The position numbers were made by a program, and so were the translations under genes. Positions 8,978 through 17,238 of a stretch of DNA of 64,000 nt are shown here, piece by piece. Origin of the DNA: Idiomarina ramblicola (GTDB taxonomy: Bacteria > Pseudomonadota > Gammaproteobacteria > Enterobacterales > Alteromonadaceae); NCBI RefSeq assembly GCF_003987255.1, contig NZ_PIQC01000003.1:310001-374000 (forward strand), read 5' to 3'. The notes under the pieces were generated by a model. It was not told where the DNA came from. It was given only the letters and a program-made list of their open reading frames with translations, and ran no database searches. Numbering within the stretch: the stretch's first letter is position 1; every line of letters begins with the position of its first letter.

Positions 8978-9321
8978 TGCTTTGCTAACCAAGCCTCTAT
9001 TTGCTGCCGGTGCGGAATGACCGCATCGGCCCATTCAATTAATACCCGCTCTGCTACTGGCCATTCCCAGTCTTCTTTCTCAATCTTTTCCATCATCTTA
9101 GCTAATGCCGTTAAGCCAATTGAGCTGCAAGCCCCTTTCACTTTGTGCGCTTGTTTTCTTAACTCGTCTTCATTGCGGTCTTTCGCAGCCTGGTGCAGCA
9201 ACTTCGCGTAGCTTTGAATAATACCGTCAAACGTGGTCAGAGTTGATTTGATGCCTTCGACGCCGAGCGTATCAAGGTATTGCTGCAACAACTCGGTATC
9301 TATCGCCGATTTTTCTGCCAT
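8971..9321 (-). CDS. HptA-like histidine phosphotransfer protein
   Basis: I chose the ATG at 9321 because a GGAG sequence lies 9 nt upstream; in-frame ATG (9336) and TTG (9339) codons are alternatives. The 116-residue protein is a single HPt domain with the motif QAHKVKGACSSIG, acceptor His59. The sequence resembles the HPt domain at the end of ArcB and the separate HptA protein that completes the Arc relay in Shewanella. Its position next to arcA, convergent with a 7-bp overlap, supports that role. A hybrid kinase that would phosphorylate it is not in the window. Confidence 0.8.
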   Translation of the reverse strand: MAEKSAIDTELLQQYLDTLGVEGIKSTLTTFDGIIQSYAKLLHQAAKDRNEDELRKQAHKVKGACSSIGLTALAKMMEKIEKEDWEWPVAERVLIEWADAVIPHRQQIEAWLAKHH

Positions 9322-9523
9322 CTTTTTGTACTCCATCAATCCAAAACCCTATCCTCGGCGTATTACTGTTTTTAGTCAACCACTGTGCAGAGAGAATCGA
9401 TTGGGGCAATCGGTGTCACCTGGTTAAATTCTGCGATATAATACCGACCTTTAGACTGAGCCTACTTGATCAAAATCAATTCGGCCGGACAATATTATTC
9501 ACGAGACTTGGAGTTCACAACGA

Positions 9524-10450
9524 ATGCCAACAGTTATGCCCGACGTAGCCAACCAAACTCAGGCCCAAACAGAGGGAGCCCTCGATTGGGTTGGCATGAG
9601 CAATATTGAAGTTCCATTGATGGTGGCCGCAGCCGGCGCGTCTGAACGCCCTGTCGCTGCTAAAGTGGAAGCTTTCGTCAACCTTAAAAACCCGAAAACC
9701 AAGGGTATCCACATGTCTCGCTTGTACTTATTGCTGGACAAAATGTCGACCGAAGGCGAGCTCAGTCATGGTTCGATGAAGGAATTACTGAATAACTTTA
9801 TTGAAAGCCATAAAGACATCAGTGACCAAGCCTTTATCAAATTTGATTTTGATTATCACCTGCGTCGCAAATCGCTGGTCAGCAAAAAACAGGGCTGGAA
9901 AGCGTATCCAGTCAGCTTAACCGGTCGTTATGATGCTGGTCAGCTTAAACTGGAGTTGTCCGTTGATGTGCCTTACTCATCAACTTGCCCTTGCTCAGCA
10001 GCACTGGCCCGCCAGTTAATTCAGGATGCTTTCAGCGAGAAGTTTGCTGGTCAGGAAAAAGTGGATTCAAACATTCTGCACGAATGGCTGGGCTCGACTG
10101 AAGGTATTGTCGCGACACCGCACAGCCAACGCTCAGTTGCTGAAGTTAAAGTGGCCTTAAGCGAAAGCGTTAACGATTTTCCTATTGTGGAACTGATTGA
10201 CGCCGTTGAAGACGCGCTTAAGACGCCGGTACAAGCTGCTGTTAAGCGGGAAGATGAGCAAGAGTTTGCGCGTTTGAATGGTCAGAACCTGATGTTCTGT
10301 GAAGACGCATCGCGTCGTTTACAACACCAGTTGAATCAAATGCCTCACTTCCGTGATTTCTGGTTGCGCGTTAACCACTATGAATCACTGCATGCCCACG
10401 ACGCCGTTAGTGTCACCACAAAAGGCGTACCGGGCGGTTATTCTGCCTAA
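9524..10450 (+). CDS. folE2: FolE2, GTP cyclohydrolase I type B
   Basis: The 308-residue protein matches FolE2 (COG1469), the alternative GTP cyclohydrolase that makes dihydroneopterin triphosphate for folate synthesis, and in some bacteria the queuosine precursor. Recognisable blocks are [12 protein letters not shown] near the N-terminus, [16 protein letters not shown], and [16 protein letters not shown] with the metal-binding Cys. A TTGGAG ribosome site precedes the ATG. In many bacteria folE2 is induced under zinc shortage because it does not need zinc, but I see no convincing Zur site upstream. Confidence 0.93.
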   Translation: MPTVMPDVANQTQAQTEGALDWVGMSNIEVPLMVAAAGASERPVAAKVEAFVNLKNPKTKGIHMSRLYLLLDKMSTEGELSHGSMKELLNNFIESHKDISDQAFIKFDFDYHLRRKSLVSKKQGWKAYPVSLTGRYDAGQLKLELSVDVPYSSTCPCSAALARQLIQDAFSEKFAGQEKVDSNILHEWLGSTEGIVATPHSQRSVAEVKVALSESVNDFPIVELIDAVEDALKTPVQAAVKREDEQEFARLNGQNLMFCEDASRRLQHQLNQMPHFRDFWLRVNHYESLHAHDAVSVTTKGVPGGYSA

Positions 10451-10490
10451 TTAAATTTCCATTAGCTGCCATTACTGGCACAGCTTTTGC

Positions 10491-10531
10491 TTCACACCTC
10501 ACAGAGCGTCAATTTTCTGATGAGGTGTGAA
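10491..10531 (+). promoter_or_regulatory. Hairpin that sequesters the ribosome site of the DUF2726 gene
   Basis: TTCACACCTCA (10491-10501) is a perfect reverse complement of TGAGGTGTGAA (10521-10531). A further 3-bp CAG/CTG pairing (10502-10504 with 10517-10519) continues the stem past one bulged A. The 3' arm contains the GAGGTG Shine-Dalgarno sequence of the downstream gene and ends two bases before its ATG at 10533. No T-run follows, so a terminator for folE2 is less likely than a translational control element. Confidence 0.55.
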
Positions 10532-10532
10532 A

Positions 10533-11084
10533 ATGGAAATTATCCTGTTGTTGTTTGTTGTTGTATTAATTGCGGTCGCTATTATTGCCAGCCGCATGTC
10601 CGAGAACTATGTTCCCTACCCTTATAAACTGAAAGATGTGGCCTTGTGCACAGCCCAGGAAGATCAGTTTCTGACATTGTTAGAAAAATCTGTCGGCGAT
10701 GATTTCAGAATTTTCACTAAAGTCCGCTTAAGCGATATTGTAACCGTACGCACGGGGTTATCCTCAACAGCTCGCAAAGACGCACACAACAAAGCCAGCC
10801 AGCGTATTCTGGATTACGTTCTGTGTGACATTCACACCATGCAGATTAAAGCCGCTATTGAGCTGGAACCCGGTCAGTCGTCACTGAATCAGCAAAAACG
10901 TAACTTGTTTCTGAAGAACACATTAGCTGCCGCCGGACTACCGTTCCTGCGCTTTAAAGCTAAGCCTGGTTACCGTCTTGCCGAACTGCACGACTACATT
11001 CACGGCAAAATTCGTCAGGCTGAACACGTTCGCGCAGCCGTACCAACCAATAAAGATAAGAACAACCAGCCGATTGCGGCGTAA
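10533..11084 (+). CDS. Membrane-anchored DUF2726 protein
   Basis: The preferred start is the ATG at 10533 (183 residues), because GAGGTG lies 5 nt upstream; an in-frame GTG at 10527 would lie within that same site. A single hydrophobic helix (about residues 1-20) is followed by a DUF2726 domain: RIFTKVRLSDIV, IQIKAAIELE-like beta strands (IKAAIELEPGQSS) and LRFKAKPGYRLAELHDYI. DUF2726 is thought to have a restriction-endonuclease-like fold, but catalytic function is not established. The upstream hairpin suggests regulated translation. Confidence 0.72.
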   Translation: MEIILLLFVVVLIAVAIIASRMSENYVPYPYKLKDVALCTAQEDQFLTLLEKSVGDDFRIFTKVRLSDIVTVRTGLSSTARKDAHNKASQRILDYVLCDIHTMQIKAAIELEPGQSSLNQQKRNLFLKNTLAAAGLPFLRFKAKPGYRLAELHDYIHGKIRQAEHVRAAVPTNKDKNNQPIAA

Positions 11085-11119
11085 TTGCCGAGTGATGCGC
11101 ACCGTGGCAGTATAGTGCC

Positions 11120-12076
11120 ATGAACACCGAGTTATTAACCGAACTGCTGTTATCCCCCGTTGCTCTGGCTCTGCTGGCTTTGCTGGCAGAGCGCTGGTTT
11201 CCATGGCCGGAGCAGTGGCACCCCTTTGCCGTTTTGCGGCTAATGGCCTCCTACATGAGCGGCAAGGTCAACAAACCCGAACGCACTGTCAGTCAACAAC
11301 GGCTGGCCGGCTTTTTAGCCTGGCTCACGATGTCGTTACTGGTGTTATTACCCGCTGCGATTGTTTTCGCCGGAGCCGAGGTGTCGTTGGCCATTGGCTG
11401 GCTGATTCTATTGGTGAGTTTACGCCAGCAGCCCGTCGCTCATGCGGTTAAACTGGCCGACAGCCACTTGCAGCGAGGCCGGAAAAACGCCGCCCGCGCC
11501 TGGCTAAGTCGCATTACCTGGCGCGATTGCGATTTACTCAGTGAACACGGCATTGCAAAAACTAGCCTGGAACTGCGTGCGTCCAGTATTCTGGAACACC
11601 GTTTCACGCCCTTACTCTTTTGGTTTATTGGCGGCCCGCTGGCTGCTCTTGGCGTCCGCACGGTTGCAGAACTGACGCAGGTATGGCCCGTGGCACAAAC
11701 GCGTTATCGACATTTTGGCCTGACCACACACTGGCTTTACACCTTAACGCACTTCTTCCCTTCTTTTTTACTGTCGCTGATGGCTCGCTTTATGGCTCTG
11801 TTTCAGCGCAACAAACCAAAATTACAGTCACTGACACGCAATGCGCTGTTTCCGACTGTATTGCTCAGTTGGTTACAAAGCTTCAGTTATTGCCACAGAG
11901 TGACCTTAGGCGGACCTATACAAGTTCAGGGAATACGTGTTGCACGACAACGTTTTGACGGCCGTCCCGCTGAGTTGTTATTGGCTCGGGCCCCACGCTG
12001 GCAAAGGCAGTGGCAAATCTTTTTCGTTAGTTGTCTGGTTATTGTGCTTTTTGCCCTGTTCATTTATCGACCCTGA
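11120..12076 (+). CDS. CobD/CbiB-like integral membrane protein
   Basis: The 318-residue protein has several hydrophobic segments and aligns by eye with adenosylcobinamide-phosphate synthase CbiB: ARAWLSRITWRDCDLLSEHGIAK-type block, TPLLFWFIGGPLAALGVRTV and RYRHFGLTTHWL. The conserved family segment that normally reads like ENTSDG between these blocks is replaced by RASSILEHRF, so it may not have CbiB activity. No other cobalamin gene is present. AmpE, a distant relative in the same fold group, is encoded separately at 53471-54301. Best read as a CbiB/AmpE-superfamily protein of unknown role. Confidence 0.6.
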   Translation: MNTELLTELLLSPVALALLALLAERWFPWPEQWHPFAVLRLMASYMSGKVNKPERTVSQQRLAGFLAWLTMSLLVLLPAAIVFAGAEVSLAIGWLILLVSLRQQPVAHAVKLADSHLQRGRKNAARAWLSRITWRDCDLLSEHGIAKTSLELRASSILEHRFTPLLFWFIGGPLAALGVRTVAELTQVWPVAQTRYRHFGLTTHWLYTLTHFFPSFLLSLMARFMALFQRNKPKLQSLTRNALFPTVLLSWLQSFSYCHRVTLGGPIQVQGIRVARQRFDGRPAELLLARAPRWQRQWQIFFVSCLVIVLFALFIYRP

Positions 12077-12126
12077 CCGACTCATCGGGTATACTACGCG
12101 CCCTAATAAGGCAACCATTTACTACT

Positions 12127-13137
12127 ATGAAAACCATTGATGTAATCGGCATTGGCAATGCGCTGGTGGATCAGGAGTTTGAGGTCACTGATGACTTCCT
12201 CCAAAAACACAATTTAAAGAAAGGCATGATGGAGCTGATTGACGAAGACGCTCAAAACATTCTGATTGCCGAACTCAGCGAGCTGGGTGAATTAAAGAAG
12301 CAATGTGGCGGTGGCTCAGCAGCCAACTCGCTGGTTGCTTTTGCTCAGTTTGGCGGAAAAGCCTACTATTGTTGTAAAGTTGCAGACGATGAAGCGGGTA
12401 TGTTTTACCGTCAGGACTTAGAACAAGTGGGTATTGAAACCAGCCTTAAAAAGCAGCAAAACCCGGGTATCACCGGTCGTTGCCTGGTCATGGTTACCCC
12501 GGATGCTGAACGCACTATGCGTACTCACTTAGGTATTACAGCTGATTTGTCGACGGTTGAAATTGATGACGATGCAATTGCAGCAGCAAACTACCTTTAT
12601 ATTGAAGGTTATTTAATTACCTCAGAAATTGCCCGCGGTGCCATTCAGCATGCCAAGAAAGTGGCTCGCGACAACAATACCAAACTGGTCATGACCTGTT
12701 CAGACCCGGCTATGGTGAAGTTTTTCCGTGACGGCATTGATGAAATTCTTGAGGGCGGCGTCGATTTAATGTTCTGTAATCGCGAAGAAGCCGAATTATT
12801 AACCGGTAAAGACGATCCTCAGGCGGCTTTATCCGTATTACTAGAGCAGGCCGATACGGTTGCTATTACTCTGGGTAAAGATGGCGCCTTAATTGCAAAC
12901 CATGAACGTCAGGTGCATATTCCGGGTGTTCCGGTAAAAGCTATTGATACCAACGGTGCCGGAGATATGTTTGCCGGTGCTATGTTGTATGGTTTAACAC
13001 GCAATATGTCGTTGGAAGACGCCGGACGTTTAGCCAGCCATGCAGCAGCTGAGCTGGTCACAGAGTTTGGCGCTCGGCTGGACAAAAAGCGCCAACAGCA
13101 GTTGATTGAGCGTGTTATGAAAACCGAAACCGTCTGA
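12127..13137 (+). CDS. Adenosine kinase (PfkB family)
   Basis: The start at 12127 gives 336 residues and begins right at the conserved TIDVIGIGNALVDQEF; longer frames run into the preceding gene. PfkB signatures are GGGSAANSLVAFAQFGG and the C-terminal DTNGAGDMFAGAMLYG with the catalytic Asp. The protein resembles the adenosine kinase branch of the family. Its place 47 bp upstream of ahcY fits phosphorylation of the adenosine released from S-adenosylhomocysteine, which pulls that reversible reaction forward. Other sugar or nucleoside substrates cannot be excluded. Confidence 0.85.
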   Translation: MKTIDVIGIGNALVDQEFEVTDDFLQKHNLKKGMMELIDEDAQNILIAELSELGELKKQCGGGSAANSLVAFAQFGGKAYYCCKVADDEAGMFYRQDLEQVGIETSLKKQQNPGITGRCLVMVTPDAERTMRTHLGITADLSTVEIDDDAIAAANYLYIEGYLITSEIARGAIQHAKKVARDNNTKLVMTCSDPAMVKFFRDGIDEILEGGVDLMFCNREEAELLTGKDDPQAALSVLLEQADTVAITLGKDGALIANHERQVHIPGVPVKAIDTNGAGDMFAGAMLYGLTRNMSLEDAGRLASHAAAELVTEFGARLDKKRQQQLIERVMKTETV

Positions 13138-13183
13138 ATTGATTAAAATTCACTGAAAGAAATCACTGAAAAAGAGAGTCGCT

Positions 13184-14563
13184 ATGAGTGCAGAAAATTC
13201 GCAAGACTACAAAGTTGCAGATATTAGCTTAGCTGAATGGGGTCGTAAGGAAATTGCGATCGCTGAATCCGAAATGCCGGCGCTGATGACTATCCGCCGC
13301 AAATACGCTGACAGCAAGCCACTGGCCGGTGCTCGCATCATTGGTTGTATTCACATGACCATTCAAACCGCTGTGTTAATTGAAACCCTGCTTGAACTGG
13401 GCGCCGAAGTGCGTTGGTCGTCGTGCAACATTTTCTCTACTCAGGACCACGCTGCTGCAGCGATGGCCGCGGCCGGTGTTCCAGTATTTGCCTGGAAAGG
13501 TGAAACCGAAGAAGAATATGAGTGGTGCTTAAAGCAAACTTGCCATAAAGACGGCGAGCTGTGGGATGCCAACATGATTCTGGATGACGGTGGCGATTTA
13601 ACCCTGATGATCCACGACGAATTCCCGCAGATGCTGGACAAAGTACACGGCATTACCGAAGAAACCACCACCGGTGTTCATCGCTTGCTGGATATGCTGG
13701 AAAAAGGCACGTTGAAAGTTCCTGCTATTAACGTGAACGACGCCGTGACTAAGTCAAAAAATGACAACAAGTACGGTTGCCGCCACTCGCTGAACGACGC
13801 CATTAAGCGCTCAACTGACCACTTATTGTCAGGTAAGAAAGCTCTGGTTGTTGGTTACGGCGATGTGGGTAAAGGTTCTGCCGCAAGCCTGCGTCAGGAA
13901 GGCATGATTGTTAAGATCAGCGAAATTGACCCAATTTGTGCTATGCAGGCCTGCATGGACGGCTTTGAAGTGGTTTCTCCATACCTTGGCGGTGACAATA
14001 AAGGTAACGGCGAGAACATTAACAAAGACTTGCTGGGCAATACCGACCTGATTGTGACCACGACCGGTAATATGGACGTTTGTGACCGCCACATGCTGGC
14101 CGCACTTAAGCCGACCGCTCTGGTTTGCAACATTGGCCACTTTGATAATGAAATTGATACGGCCTTTATGCGCAAAAACTGGCGCTGGGAAGAAATTAAG
14201 CCGCAGGTACACAAAATTTATCGCTCCGACGATGATAACGACTACCTGATTCTGCTGGCCGAAGGCCGCCTGGTGAACTTAGGTAACGCAACCGGTCACC
14301 CAAGTCGTATTATGGATGGCTCTTTTGCTAACCAGGTACTGGCGCAAATTCACTTGTTTGAACAGAAGTTTTCAGACATGGACGCTAAGCAACAGGAAGA
14401 ATACCTGCGCGTAGAAGTTCTGCCGAAACAACTGGACGAGGAAGTAGCACGTTACATGGTGCAGGGTTTTGGTGGTGTTATCACCAAGCTGACCGCGGAC
14501 CAGGCCAACTACATTCACGTTAATGCAGAAGGCCCGTTCAAGACTGACGAGTACCGCTACTAA
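13184..14563 (+). CDS. ahcY: Adenosylhomocysteinase (S-adenosylhomocysteine hydrolase)
   Basis: The 459-residue enzyme splits S-adenosylhomocysteine into homocysteine and adenosine, using bound NAD. Family landmarks are [60 protein letters not shown], the NAD fold [13 protein letters not shown], and the C-terminal KTDEYRY. It is the single-step route, in place of the Pfs/LuxS route of enteric bacteria. It forms a unit with adenosine kinase upstream and is coupled by a TAATG overlap to the acetyltransferase downstream. Confidence 0.97.
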   Translation: MSAENSQDYKVADISLAEWGRKEIAIAESEMPALMTIRRKYADSKPLAGARIIGCIHMTIQTAVLIETLLELGAEVRWSSCNIFSTQDHAAAAMAAAGVPVFAWKGETEEEYEWCLKQTCHKDGELWDANMILDDGGDLTLMIHDEFPQMLDKVHGITEETTTGVHRLLDMLEKGTLKVPAINVNDAVTKSKNDNKYGCRHSLNDAIKRSTDHLLSGKKALVVGYGDVGKGSAASLRQEGMIVKISEIDPICAMQACMDGFEVVSPYLGGDNKGNGENINKDLLGNTDLIVTTTGNMDVCDRHMLAALKPTALVCNIGHFDNEIDTAFMRKNWRWEEIKPQVHKIYRSDDDNDYLILLAEGRLVNLGNATGHPSRIMDGSFANQVLAQIHLFEQKFSDMDAKQQEEYLRVEVLPKQLDEEVARYMVQGFGGVITKLTADQANYIHVNAEGPFKTDEYRY

Positions 14564-15129
14564 TGAGCGATATCATTTATCGTCAAATAACGGCTGCCGA
14601 TATGGCGGCCGTTATTGATCTGGCCAACGAAGTTCATGGTGACAACTACCTGAACGAAGACAGTTTTCAGCAATATCTGGCTGGCGGAACCGCGGGTAAC
14701 GTGCAGTTAAACTGGATAGCTTTGCGCGGCGAGATCCCCTTAGGTATACGAATTACCCTGGCGCCCGGACAATGGCCCATTGATGACTTTTGCACCCCCG
14801 ACGCCTGGCCCATTCCAGCCGATAAGCTGTGCTACTTTAAATGCGCCGCCGTATCCGAAAAAGCACGTGGATTAGGCATAGGCAAAGAACTGTTGTATCG
14901 CAGCATAGCTTCAGCCAAAGAGCTTGGCTGCCAGGGTGGTTTAGCACACATTTGGATGCAGAGCCCCAAAAACAGCGCCTATGAATACTTCACCCGCTGC
15001 GGCGGCGAAATGATTAAACAACACGAAAAACGCTGGTACAAAGCCTCAGTAGAAGACGGCTACTACTGCCCAGTATGCGACGGCACCTGCTACTGCGACG
15101 CCGGCGAAATGCTGCTGAAGTTCGACTAA
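14563..15129 (+). CDS. GNAT-family N-acetyltransferase with Cys-rich tail
   Basis: The 188-residue protein has a GNAT fold: acetyl-CoA loop EKARGLGIGKELLYRS (residues about 108-123) after a beta strand CYFKCAAVSE. The C-terminus holds YYCPVCDGTCYCDAGEM, four cysteines in a C-x2-C-x3-C-x-C arrangement that may bind zinc or iron. The ATG overlaps the ahcY stop (TAATG), so the two are coupled in translation. The acceptor substrate is unknown; context suggests something linked to the methyl cycle or homocysteine, but this is inference. Confidence 0.8.
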   Translation: MSDIIYRQITAADMAAVIDLANEVHGDNYLNEDSFQQYLAGGTAGNVQLNWIALRGEIPLGIRITLAPGQWPIDDFCTPDAWPIPADKLCYFKCAAVSEKARGLGIGKELLYRSIASAKELGCQGGLAHIWMQSPKNSAYEYFTRCGGEMIKQHEKRWYKASVEDGYYCPVCDGTCYCDAGEMLLKFD

Positions 15130-15134
15130 CCCTG

Positions 15135-15297
15135 GGGGACAGGTTATTCACTTGTTTCGCTTGAGCATTGAAGGCCCCTATGGCGGAGACGCGGCGAGCT
15201 CATCCATGAGGGCTTGACGAAGGCCATCCATGGCCTTCGACACTCCGCCATAGGGGCCTTCAACACTCGTAACGCTTACAAGTGAACAACCTGCCCC
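15135..15297 (+). repeat. Long palindromic element, B variant (copy B1)
   Basis: Arms at about 15135-15188 and 15243-15297 are inverted repeats; the innermost 19 bases, GAAGGCCCCTATGGCGGAG, pair perfectly with the other arm. The core (15186-15247) contains hairpin CTCA-TCCA-TGAG and hairpin CGAAGGCCA/TGGCCTTCG, also closed on TCCA. The element begins 5 bp after the GNAT stop codon and reads forward on the coding strand of that gene. Arm sequence differs from other copies while pairing is kept. Confidence 0.85.
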
Positions 15298-15347
15298 TTT
15301 TAGCATCTTTCATAGCGGTTTAAGTTGGCTTTTTATCTGAAGCGGGA

Positions 15348-15421
15348 GATAGTGAGCGCGCCGACGGTTACATAGGGCTATTGTGGAGGTGTGCAGCGCC
15401 ATGGATGGTGCTGCCCAAGTG
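15348..15421 (-). repeat. Truncated palindromic element, A variant (copy A1)
   Basis: This is the left arm and first hairpin of an A-type element (GGAGGTGTGCAGCGCC onward), ending abruptly after GCTGCCCAAG where a REP-like element begins. The second half of the core and the matching arm are absent. The segment from about 15301 is closely similar to 17056-17180, including the spacer before the arm, so this block and the one after the oxidoreductase gene are duplicates. Confidence 0.75.
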
Positions 15422-15488
15422 GTAGCCTGATGCTATTGCATCAGGTGAGATAGTCGAACACCTCACCTGACGTAAAACGTCAGGCTAC
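15422..15488. repeat. REPIN-like element (two GTAG-footed hairpins, head to head)
   Basis: Starts with GTAG followed by hairpin CCTGATGC/GCATCAGG, then a short spacer that itself contains TGAG/CTCA-type pairing, then hairpin CCTGACGT/ACGTCAGG ending in CTAC. The outer GTAGCCTGA/TCAGGCTAC ends are inverted repeats. A GTAG tetranucleotide at the hairpin foot is the known signature of REP sequences mobilised by RAYT transposases. It sits at the break point of the A1 element. Confidence 0.75.
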
Positions 15489-15492
15489 CTAA

Positions 15493-15547
15493 TCTCCGCC
15501 ACATAGGCCTTCAATGCTCAAGCGAAGCAAGTGAATGACCTGTTCTT
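15493..15547 (-). repeat. Relic arm of a B-type palindromic element
   Basis: The sequence from CTCCGCCACATAGGCC to about 15547 is the reverse complement of the left arm of B1 (15135-15188) with scattered differences, and no core next to it. It is separated from the A1 fragment by the REPIN. It shows that at least one more B element once stood here or that an arm was inverted during rearrangement. Confidence 0.65.
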
Positions 15548-15571
15548 CTCTGCTTTAATAGGTGGTGGTTT

Positions 15572-16891
15572 ATGTATGATCCTTTGGTTGATGCTCCTCC
15601 GGGGCCTCATGATGCTCCTGAGCCGAGTTATTGGCAGCAGCACACGCAGGCTGATTTTCCGGAGTGTGTGGATGCGCCGGAGCAAGTGGAGTTTGCTGTT
15701 GTTGGTGCGGGTTACACGGGCTTAAATGCGGCTCGGGTTCTGGCCGAAAACGGGCATTCTGTTGCTGTGTTTGAAGCTAACCAATTGGCATGGGGGTGTT
15801 CCTCCCGTAATGCCGGTTTTGTGATGAAAAGTACCGGCCGACTGGGCTTGTCAGCCTGGGCTGAGCGTCTGGGCACTGACATAGCGCAAGGTATTGCCGC
15901 CGAACATCAGAAAGCATTGCAGCTGGTTGAAGACAACGTGCAGGCGTGCCCTCAACAATGCCAGCGTCAAAATGGCGGTTACCTGAAAATAGCCCACCGC
16001 GCCAGTGCCGTTGCGCCCTTAAAACAGCAATATGAGCAGTTAAAGCAGTTTGATCAGCCGGTGGAATGGCTGACTCAAGAGCAGCTGACTGACATTATCG
16101 ACAGCCCACAGGCCCATGCTGCCTTGCGCTTCACCGACTGCTTTGCTCTGAACCCGATGTTACTGGCGGCAGCGACGGCTCGACGGGCAGCCGCAGCGGG
16201 TGCACAGTTAGTTGAGCATTGTCCGGTAACTCAGGCCGTGTCGCTTGGCAGCAAAGGCGTATACCTGCAAACTGCGAAAGGCGCTGTACGCGCTCGTAAG
16301 CTGTTGGTTTGTTCAAACGGATATACCTCAGGGCAGTTACTGCCAGAGCTTGCCAGTCGCTCGCTACCCGTACTCTCAAGCATTATTACCACGCCTCCGC
16401 TGAGCAAAGAACAGATTGAGAGCATTAAGCTGTCTCCGCAATACGCTGTAATGGATACTCGCATTCTGAAGTATTACTTCCGCTTGCTACCCGATAATCG
16501 TCTGCTGTTCGGTGGTCGAGGTGCTATTCAAGGGAAAAGCGCAGCCAACCCAGTCTACGCTAAACGACTGCTACAGGCCTTGCACCAGACCTTTCCGCAA
16601 CTGCGTAACGTAAATAAGTGGGAACACTTCTGGAGCGGTTGGGTCAGTGTGTCACTGGACGATTACCCACGCGTAGGCAAAGTAAAAGACAATATCTACG
16701 CCAGCATGGGCTACTGCGGTGCCGGTGTCAGCTTTACCGCACTAGCCGGCCAGCGACTGGCGGAAGCCGCCATGGAACAGCCCCTGCCCGAGCTACCTTA
16801 CTACCAGTCACAACTCAAGCCGTTCCCACTCCCCCGCTTCCGCCGCCTGGGCCAATGGCTCTACTACCACTACGGCCGCCTACGCGACTGA
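15572..16891 (+). CDS. FAD-dependent oxidoreductase (DAO family, PuuB-like)
   Basis: The 439-residue flavoprotein begins with an about 40-residue leader and then the dinucleotide-binding motif VVGAGYTGLNAARVLAE (Gly45, 47, 50). It belongs to the glycine/D-amino acid oxidase family; SSRNAGFV and the C-terminal block GYCGAGVSFTALAGQRLA are typical of gamma-glutamylputrescine oxidase-like members. It likely oxidises a secondary or primary amine, giving ammonia or aldehyde plus hydrogen peroxide. No polyamine pathway genes are adjacent. The gene is bracketed by two near-identical repeat blocks (15130-15420 and 16892-17180). Confidence 0.85.
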   Translation: MYDPLVDAPPGPHDAPEPSYWQQHTQADFPECVDAPEQVEFAVVGAGYTGLNAARVLAENGHSVAVFEANQLAWGCSSRNAGFVMKSTGRLGLSAWAERLGTDIAQGIAAEHQKALQLVEDNVQACPQQCQRQNGGYLKIAHRASAVAPLKQQYEQLKQFDQPVEWLTQEQLTDIIDSPQAHAALRFTDCFALNPMLLAAATARRAAAAGAQLVEHCPVTQAVSLGSKGVYLQTAKGAVRARKLLVCSNGYTSGQLLPELASRSLPVLSSIITTPPLSKEQIESIKLSPQYAVMDTRILKYYFRLLPDNRLLFGGRGAIQGKSAANPVYAKRLLQALHQTFPQLRNVNKWEHFWSGWVSVSLDDYPRVGKVKDNIYASMGYCGAGVSFTALAGQRLAEAAMEQPLPELPYYQSQLKPFPLPRFRRLGQWLYYHYGRLRD

Positions 16892-16895
16892 TCCG

Positions 16896-17055
16896 GGGCA
16901 GGCTGCTCACTTGTTTCGCTTGAGCGTTGAAAGCCTCTGTGACGGAGACGCGACGAGCTCATCCATGAGGGCTTGACGAAGGCCATCCATGGCCTTCGAC
17001 ACTCCGCCACAGAGGCTTTCAACACTCGTAACGCTCACAAGTGAACAGCCTGCCC
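16896..17055 (+). repeat. Long palindromic element, B variant (copy B2)
   Basis: Same organisation and core as B1, starting 4 bp after the oxidoreductase stop codon. The inner arm reads GAAAGCCTCTGTGACGGAG here; three of its four differences from B1 are matched by compensating changes in the opposite arm. The core (GGAGACGCGACGAG onward) differs from B1 at one base. It faces the coding strand of the upstream gene. Confidence 0.85.
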
Positions 17056-17107
17056 TTCTAACCTCTCTCATCACGGCTTAAGTGGCTTCTTAACTGAAGC
17101 GGAAGAC

Positions 17108-17238
17108 AGCGAGCGCGCCCGACGGTTACACAGGGCTATTGTGGAGGTGTGCAGCGCCATGGATGGCGCTGCCCAAGCCCTACAGGGATGTATTTACGGG
17201 CGTCCTCCACAATGGCCCTTGTAACCTCAGCGCTCGCT
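17108..17238 (-). repeat. Long palindromic element, A variant (copy A2)
   Basis: Arms AGCGAGCGC (17108-17116) and GCGCTCGCT (17230-17238) are perfect complements at the ends, with GGGCTATTGTGGAGG pairing to CCTCCACAATGGCCC inside. The core has the 9-bp hairpin GCAGCGCCA/TGGCGCTGC. On the minus strand it follows natB directly; its end overlaps the natB stop codon (17237-17239). Orientation is forward relative to natB. Confidence 0.85.

Noticed and set aside
9440-9523. Possible Zur operator upstream of folE2 (GATATAATA)
   Set aside because: Only a short AT core resembles the Zur box; the conserved flanking half-sites are absent.
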